This document shows, piece by piece, positions 26,093 through 30,914 of a DNA stretch of 30,914 nt. The notes beneath the pieces are model-generated. The model was given only the letters and a program-made list of their open reading frames with translations, was not told where the DNA came from and searched no databases. The position numbers and the translations under genes were made by a program. Source of the DNA: a virus; IMG/VR virus record IMGVR_UViG_3300047354_001209, positions 1 to 30,914 of that record. One strand, 5' to 3'. The number at the start of each line of letters is the position of its first letter. The stretch's first letter is position 1.

Positions 26093-28156
26093 ATGTCATA
26101 TACAATAAGTTATACAGATAGCGTTAACAAAGGAACTATTACAGTTGAAGATGGTACTCTTAACCAAGATACATCTTTACAAATTCCTGGACGTAACAGT
26201 ACAAGCTACGGTACAGCTATCGGTGAGAACTTTTTACACTTATTAGAAAACTTTGCAAGTGCAAATGCACCAGCTCGTCCGGTCGAAGGACAACTTTGGT
26301 ATGATAATACAGACGGAGTTGACCAACTTAAAATATATGACGGTACTAACTGGGTAGCAAGTGGCGGTCTTAAAAAAGCAAGCTCGGAACCAGCAGTTGC
26401 AAACAGTAATGCAGGCGATCTTTGGGTCAACACTGAAGCACAACAACTTTATTTGTTTACAGGTTCAGGTTGGGTATTAGTTGGTCCTGAATTTAGTGAC
26501 GGACTTTTAACTGGTACACAAGCGAGTAGTATTGTAGGTACAGATGATTTAACATATAACGTACTTTCAATCAAGATACAAGACCAAATTATTGCTATTA
26601 TTGCAAAACAAGCATTTATTCCTAAGGTTGCTATTCCTGGATTTAGAACAGGACTAAGTGCAGGATTTAATTTAAGTGATACACCTTTAGTGGGCTCAGA
26701 AGCTGTTAAGTATTTTGGTACAGCAGAAAAAGCTGAAGCATTAGTTATTGGTGATACAACAATTCCTGCTAACAACTTTTTGAGAGGTGACTTAGCAAGT
26801 ACAACTACAGAACAGTTGACTATACAAAATAACAACGGTATCAAAATTGGTACAGAAGGTCAACTTAGTTTTAATGTTGACAGTAACAACAGTGGCGTGA
26901 TTCAACAAAACAGAGAAGGTAGTACTATTGATATAAAACTTATCAGTGGCTCAGATAACCCAACTGTAATTAGAGTTGATAGTGAAGGCTTTGTTGGTAT
27001 TAATAATGTTGCACCAGAAGATGAATTAGATGTCAAAGGTGATGTGCGTATTAACACAAGAGAAGGTTTTCCTGACAGTGGCGTTCTTAGAGTTGATAGT
27101 ACAAAAAATGCAACAGCAGAAAACACAGGTTCGATACAAACATTAGGCGGAATATCAGTTTCGCAAAATGCATATATTGCAGGCGCCGCACAAATAGAAG
27201 GCATTATAACTTCTGGAAGTAATATTGTACCAAAAGAAAACAGTCTTTACAATGTTGGTAGTTTAACAGCACAATGGGACAATGTATATGCAAACACATT
27301 TATTGGTAACTTACAAGGTAACGTAAGTGGTACAGTTTCAGGTAGAGCAGGATCTGCAGACAGATTAGCAAGTGCTACTACTTTTGCAGTAAGCGGTGAC
27401 GTTACAAACAACAGTTTTGAATTCGATGGACAAACAGGTGGTACATCAAAAACTTTTAATATACAAATTGCAAACAGTTTTATTAGTAATAAAGATGTAA
27501 TTTATGATGCAGGAAATGCAGACGAATTACTGTTAAATGTTACATCAGGAACAACAGGTGTTTATAGAATTACAAAACGTAACTTCTTAAAAACAATTCC
27601 ACTATTACCAGCAGGCGTGCTTATGCCATATGGTGCAGGAAATGCACCGTCAGGTTGGTTATTATGTGACGGTACTGTTGTGCGTAAATCAGATTATACA
27701 GAATTATGGAACGCAATTGGACATAACTTCTTAGATGCATCACTATTAGATGATGCAGGTGTTAATACTTTTGCATTACCAGACATGCGTGGTAGAATGC
27801 CATTGGGTCTTGATAATATTGGCGGCAGTCCTGCAAACAGGGTTACAAACGCCGCGGCAGATGCAATTGGTGGTAACTTAGGTAGTGAAACTAAACAAAT
27901 TGATGTAATTAACTTACCAGAGCACGAACACGATATGGAAGGTGATAGTGGTACACAGTATTATGCAACAAGAGTTGGCGAAGGTCAACCAGCAGATGAT
28001 GCGGCTATTACACTAACTGTTGAGCCAGGATTGGGCGGAACACAAGGACTTGCATCCAGTGGTGGTATTAAAACTACAAATACACTTGGTCAAGGGCTTG
28101 ATGTTATGAATCCATACTTAGCATTGAACTACATCATATACACTGGGGCAGGTTAA
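26093..28156 (+). CDS. Tail-fibre-like protein with C-terminal tail-collar domain
   Basis: 687 residues. Residues 1-132 are a domain shared with the next two genes (GTLNQDTSLQIPGRN, ENFLHLLENFA), with two copies of a 'G.LW......L...G..W...G' unit at 66-92 and 108-132. Homology to the neighbours seems to continue to about 280. The middle has the fibre motif VGINNVAPEDELDVKGDVRI and NVGSLTAQWDNVYANTFIGN. Residues 503-687 look like a phage tail-collar domain: LPAGVLMPYGAGNAPSGWLLCDG, FALPDMRGRMPLGLD and the final MNPYLALNYII. LPEHEHD (His611, His613) resembles the His-x-His zinc site of T4 gp12. It is therefore a candidate short-tail-fibre or receptor-binding protein. The ribosome site GGGGAA lies at 26081-26086. 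The stop overlaps the next start by one base (TAATG). Confidence 0.8.
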   Translation: MSYTISYTDSVNKGTITVEDGTLNQDTSLQIPGRNSTSYGTAIGENFLHLLENFASANAPARPVEGQLWYDNTDGVDQLKIYDGTNWVASGGLKKASSEPAVANSNAGDLWVNTEAQQLYLFTGSGWVLVGPEFSDGLLTGTQASSIVGTDDLTYNVLSIKIQDQIIAIIAKQAFIPKVAIPGFRTGLSAGFNLSDTPLVGSEAVKYFGTAEKAEALVIGDTTIPANNFLRGDLASTTTEQLTIQNNNGIKIGTEGQLSFNVDSNNSGVIQQNREGSTIDIKLISGSDNPTVIRVDSEGFVGINNVAPEDELDVKGDVRINTREGFPDSGVLRVDSTKNATAENTGSIQTLGGISVSQNAYIAGAAQIEGIITSGSNIVPKENSLYNVGSLTAQWDNVYANTFIGNLQGNVSGTVSGRAGSADRLASATTFAVSGDVTNNSFEFDGQTGGTSKTFNIQIANSFISNKDVIYDAGNADELLLNVTSGTTGVYRITKRNFLKTIPLLPAGVLMPYGAGNAPSGWLLCDGTVVRKSDYTELWNAIGHNFLDASLLDDAGVNTFALPDMRGRMPLGLDNIGGSPANRVTNAAADAIGGNLGSETKQIDVINLPEHEHDMEGDSGTQYYATRVGEGQPADDAAITLTVEPGLGGTQGLASSGGIKTTNTLGQGLDVMNPYLALNYIIYTGAG

Positions 28157-30036
28157 TGGCATATCAATTAAACAAAACAGACGGAACACTACTTACAGAT
28201 CTTGTAGATGGCCAAATAGATAATACTACAACTAATCTTGTATTAGTTGGTAGAAACTACTCAGGTTACGGTGAAGCATTTAACGAAAACTTTATCAAAT
28301 TACTTGAAAATTTTGCAAATACTGCGGCACCTACAAATCCGATGACAGGACAAGTTTGGTGGAATTCGTCAGAACAAAGATTAAAAGTCTATGACGGAAC
28401 GCAATGGAAAGCATCAGGCGGTCCATTTGTGCAAAACACACAACCAAGTATGGTTGCAGGTGACCTTTGGATTGACAACTTAAACAACCAGTTGTATGCT
28501 TTTGACGGAGCAGATTTAATACTTGTTGGACCGTTGTATACAGAAAACCAAGGAACAAGTGGATTTGTTGTATCAAGTATACTTGACGAACAAAGTAGAT
28601 CACGTACAATTGCTAATATGTATGTAGGTGGAACACTTGTTGCAGTAATGAGTGCTATTGAGTTTACACCAATCTTTAGTGAGCGTATATCAGGATTAGT
28701 TACAGCAACCAATCCAACAGGTACAATTTTCCAAGGTATAAATGTTATTGATAAAGTTAACTTTAAGTTTTATGGTAACTCGGAAAGTTCCAACGCTTTG
28801 ATTACAGGTACTGGAGCAGTTAGAACAGCTGACCAGTTTCTTCCATCGGATGCAAATGGTGTTACAGTTGGTACACTTACAATTCAAAACTCAGGTGGCT
28901 TAACACTTGGTTTGTCCCAAAACCATGTACAAAAAATTGTAGGACCAAGAGTTTACTTTGAAAACCAATTACTTGATCATGACATTAGTTTTAGATTACG
29001 TTCAAGTGCTGAAGGAAGTACAATTATTGATGCAATGTATTTTGATGCATCAACAAAGAAAATTGGTATATTTAATAACACTCCTGCACATACTTTAGAT
29101 ATTACTGGTGATTTGCGTGTAACAGGCAACTTACTTGTAGAAGGTGAACGTTCAAGTTTAGAAGTAACAACACTTAAAGTACAAGACAAAAATATTGAAC
29201 TTGGTATTGTTGATGACAGTACAGAAGCATCAGAAAGCACCTTAGATGGCGCAGGTATTATTGTAAGAGCTACAGAAGGTAGTAAAGACTTTGCTTGGAA
29301 CTTAGCAAATAATGCATTTACTTCTAATGTAAATATGGATTTATCACGCACACAAGATGCGTATAAAATTGGCGGACAAGACAAACTTACAAACACAAGT
29401 TTGACAAACGTACAAAAGGCACTTGACCTTGATGAAATAGGCACACTTTCATACTTAAACGTTGATAACGTAAGCATTGACAGTGCAAGTATATCATCAA
29501 GTCTTGCAATGACAATAGGTTCTACAGGCGGCATGGCTATAAATGCAGATGGCGATATAACTGTAGACAGCAATAAAATTAAAGGTGTTGCAGATCCTGT
29601 AGACGCACAAGACGTAGCGACTAAGAATTATGCAGACACTAAAACAGCAAATGAAAATATTGTATTTTCGTTTGATATTACTGGATTAGGCACAGGAGTT
29701 ACATTGCAAACTGCAATGATAGGATACTTAGCTGATATGTATCCACCAGCCGCTGAAAACAATGGCAAGGAAGCACGTATACATGCTATATCATACGCTT
29801 CTGCTACAGTTTCTGGTATCGCTATTACAGTAACACAAGATCCTGATACGTCAGGTGTTTTGACGCAAAGTAAGTTGGCTGTTGATTCGAACGGCACACA
29901 AAATGAATCTGTAGTCCAAGATATTTCAAACTCAAATACTGCTACTGGTAGTGTTTCGCTTACACCGGTTAGATCATTAATGATCTTTGAAAGTGACGGT
30001 ACAGCGTGGAGTTTTGTATCTTCGAGTACATATTAA
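28156..30036 (+). CDS. Tail-fibre-like protein, second paralog
   Basis: 626 residues. The N-terminal 126 residues match the preceding and following genes: GRNYSGYG, NENFIKLLENFA, GQVWW...LKVYDGTQW and GDLW...QLYAFDG, then LVGP. The similarity continues more weakly to about 290 (NALITGTGAV, LTIQNSGGL). Then comes the fibre motif IGIFNNTPAHTLDITGDLRV with TGNLLVEG, a segment LKVQDKNIELGIV, and DPVDAQDVATKNYAD at 480-494, a motif common in phage tail fibres. The C-terminal 130 residues are beta-rich and end in WSFVSSSTY; there is no tail-collar domain. It is probably a fibre shaft with its own tip. The ribosome site GGGGCAGG lies at 28145-28152. A 42-nt gap with a late-promoter-like element follows. 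Confidence 0.75.
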   Translation: MAYQLNKTDGTLLTDLVDGQIDNTTTNLVLVGRNYSGYGEAFNENFIKLLENFANTAAPTNPMTGQVWWNSSEQRLKVYDGTQWKASGGPFVQNTQPSMVAGDLWIDNLNNQLYAFDGADLILVGPLYTENQGTSGFVVSSILDEQSRSRTIANMYVGGTLVAVMSAIEFTPIFSERISGLVTATNPTGTIFQGINVIDKVNFKFYGNSESSNALITGTGAVRTADQFLPSDANGVTVGTLTIQNSGGLTLGLSQNHVQKIVGPRVYFENQLLDHDISFRLRSSAEGSTIIDAMYFDASTKKIGIFNNTPAHTLDITGDLRVTGNLLVEGERSSLEVTTLKVQDKNIELGIVDDSTEASESTLDGAGIIVRATEGSKDFAWNLANNAFTSNVNMDLSRTQDAYKIGGQDKLTNTSLTNVQKALDLDEIGTLSYLNVDNVSIDSASISSSLAMTIGSTGGMAINADGDITVDSNKIKGVADPVDAQDVATKNYADTKTANENIVFSFDITGLGTGVTLQTAMIGYLADMYPPAAENNGKEARIHAISYASATVSGIAITVTQDPDTSGVLTQSKLAVDSNGTQNESVVQDISNSNTATGSVSLTPVRSLMIFESDGTAWSFVSSSTY

Positions 30037-30042
30037 AATATG

Positions 30043-30050
30043 AATAAATA
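30043..30050 (+). promoter_or_regulatory. Late-promoter-like AATAAATA upstream of third fibre paralog
   Basis: GAATAAATA lies 28 nt before the ATG at 30079, with the ribosome site AGGGG at 30065-30069 between them. This is the best placed of the four elements in the window. One base differs from the T4 late consensus TATAAATA. No terminator hairpin is visible in the gap. Confidence 0.5.
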
Positions 30051-30078
30051 AGTATAATACACTTAGGGGTAACACAAC

Positions 30079-30914
30079 ATGGCATATCAGATAGATAGAT
30101 ATAATAATACATTGTTAACAAATGTAGAAGACGGGACAGTTGATCAAACAACTGACCTTAAATTTATTGGTAAGAACTACGCTGGATACGGCGAAATACA
30201 AAATGAAAACTTTTTGTTCTTACTTGAAAACTTTAGCGGTGCAAATCAGCCAAGCAGACCTATTAGCGGTCAAGTTTGGTTTGACAGTGCAAACAGCAAA
30301 TTAAAATTTTATGACGGTAGTAAATGGCGTACAACAGGTGGCGCAGAAGTTAGTACTACACAACCAGCAGGTTTAACAGAAGGTGATTTTTGGTGGGACG
30401 AAACTAATGATCAACTTTATGTATACAACGGAGTATCATTTATTTTAATTGGTCCACAAAACGCAGGCGAAGGTGTTACCCAAATGCAAAGCCTTAGCGT
30501 TATTGATGACCAAGGAAATACTCAAGGTGTTATCGCAGCCACAATCGAAGATGTTGTAGTTGCAATTATAAGTGAAAACGCAACAGCGTTTACATTAGGT
30601 AGTTCTAATACAATTACAGGGTTTGACAAAATCAACCATGGTATTAACTTAGTTGATACAAAAAATGCTGCCGCAGGTGTAACAACATCCGGCGCAAGAT
30701 TCCATGGTACTGCAACTAACGCAGATAGATTAGGTGGTAACCTTGCAAGCGAATATGTTAGAACACAAGCAGGCGGAACCCCAACTACATTCCAGTCAGC
30801 AGTAATTTTACCAGACACAGGTATAAGAGTAGGCGAAGGACAAGACTTACAATTACTTGTTGAAAACGGTGACGAAGGTGTTATTCAAAATATTTCAACA
30901 CCAAGCAGTTTAAT
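30079..30914 (+). CDS. Tail-fibre-like protein, third paralog, cut by right edge
   Basis: The frame is open from ATG 30079 to the window end, giving 278 complete residues plus two bases. The start MAYQIDRYNNTLLTNVEDGT is close to the preceding gene's MAYQLNKTDGTLLTDLVDGQ. It then shows GKNYAGYG, NENFLFLLENFSG, GQVWF...LKFYDGSKW, GDFWW...QLYVYNG and LIGP (to residue 126). Later parts include ITGFDKINHGINL, FHGTATNADRLGGNLASEYV and TGIRVGEGQDLQLLVENGD, typical of phage fibre shafts. The C-terminal part is outside the window. It has its own late-promoter-like element and a good ribosome site (AGGGG, 9 nt spacing), so it may begin a separate transcript. Confidence 0.8.
   Translation, partial: MAYQIDRYNNTLLTNVEDGTVDQTTDLKFIGKNYAGYGEIQNENFLFLLENFSGANQPSRPISGQVWFDSANSKLKFYDGSKWRTTGGAEVSTTQPAGLTEGDFWWDETNDQLYVYNGVSFILIGPQNAGEGVTQMQSLSVIDDQGNTQGVIAATIEDVVVAIISENATAFTLGSSNTITGFDKINHGINLVDTKNAAAGVTTSGARFHGTATNADRLGGNLASEYVRTQAGGTPTTFQSAVILPDTGIRVGEGQDLQLLVENGDEGVIQNISTPSSL

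Noticed and set aside
26449-26844. 131-codon minus-strand frame inside the first fibre paralog
   Set aside because: It is antisense to conserved paralogous sequence with no independent support.
28977-29573. 198-codon open frame on the minus strand
   Set aside because: It lies wholly inside a well-supported fibre gene and has no recognisable domain; AT-rich repetitive coding sequence often leaves such antisense frames open.

Overview
The window is a 30.9 kb slice of the late structural region of a T4-like (contractile-tailed) bacteriophage, probably a marine one. All ten genes lie on the + strand, are packed with 1-4 nt overlaps or short gaps, and encode tail baseplate and tail fibre proteins. 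The T4 core baseplate genes are recognisable (gp5-like needle, gp25, gp6). The very large protein after gp6, the tail-fibre N-termini and the AT-rich composition fit the T4-like phages of marine Synechococcus/Prochlorococcus and SAR11. The sequence alone does not identify the host. There are no tRNAs, integrase, transposons, CRISPR arrays or gene-free stretches over 300 bp.

Layout. (1) 1-5645, baseplate hub and needle: a hub-like protein cut by the left edge, a separate lysozyme-like muralytic protein, and a gp5/VgrG-like needle that carries a C-terminal M15-type peptidase. (2) 5657-9702, wedge: gp25-like and an enlarged gp6-like protein ending in a polyserine tail. (3) 9702-25448, one uninterrupted gene for a 5248-residue protein that fills half the window. 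It appears to be a mosaic of a conserved N-terminal region, a cupredoxin-like domain without copper ligands, a seven-bladed FG-GAP-type propeller interrupted by carbohydrate-binding-like modules, GxGY repeats and tandem beta modules. (4) 25468-30914, a 203-residue conserved structural protein and three tandem paralogous fibre-like proteins. The first ends in a tail-collar domain and the third runs off the right edge.

How the parts would work together (inference from family knowledge): hub, lysozyme and needle pierce and digest the cell wall; gp25 and gp6 build the wedges around the hub; the giant protein and the fibre paralogs sit at the baseplate periphery and contact the cell surface. AT-rich elements like the T4 late promoter (A/C-TAAATA) occur in four of the five gaps longer than 5 nt, which fits late expression.
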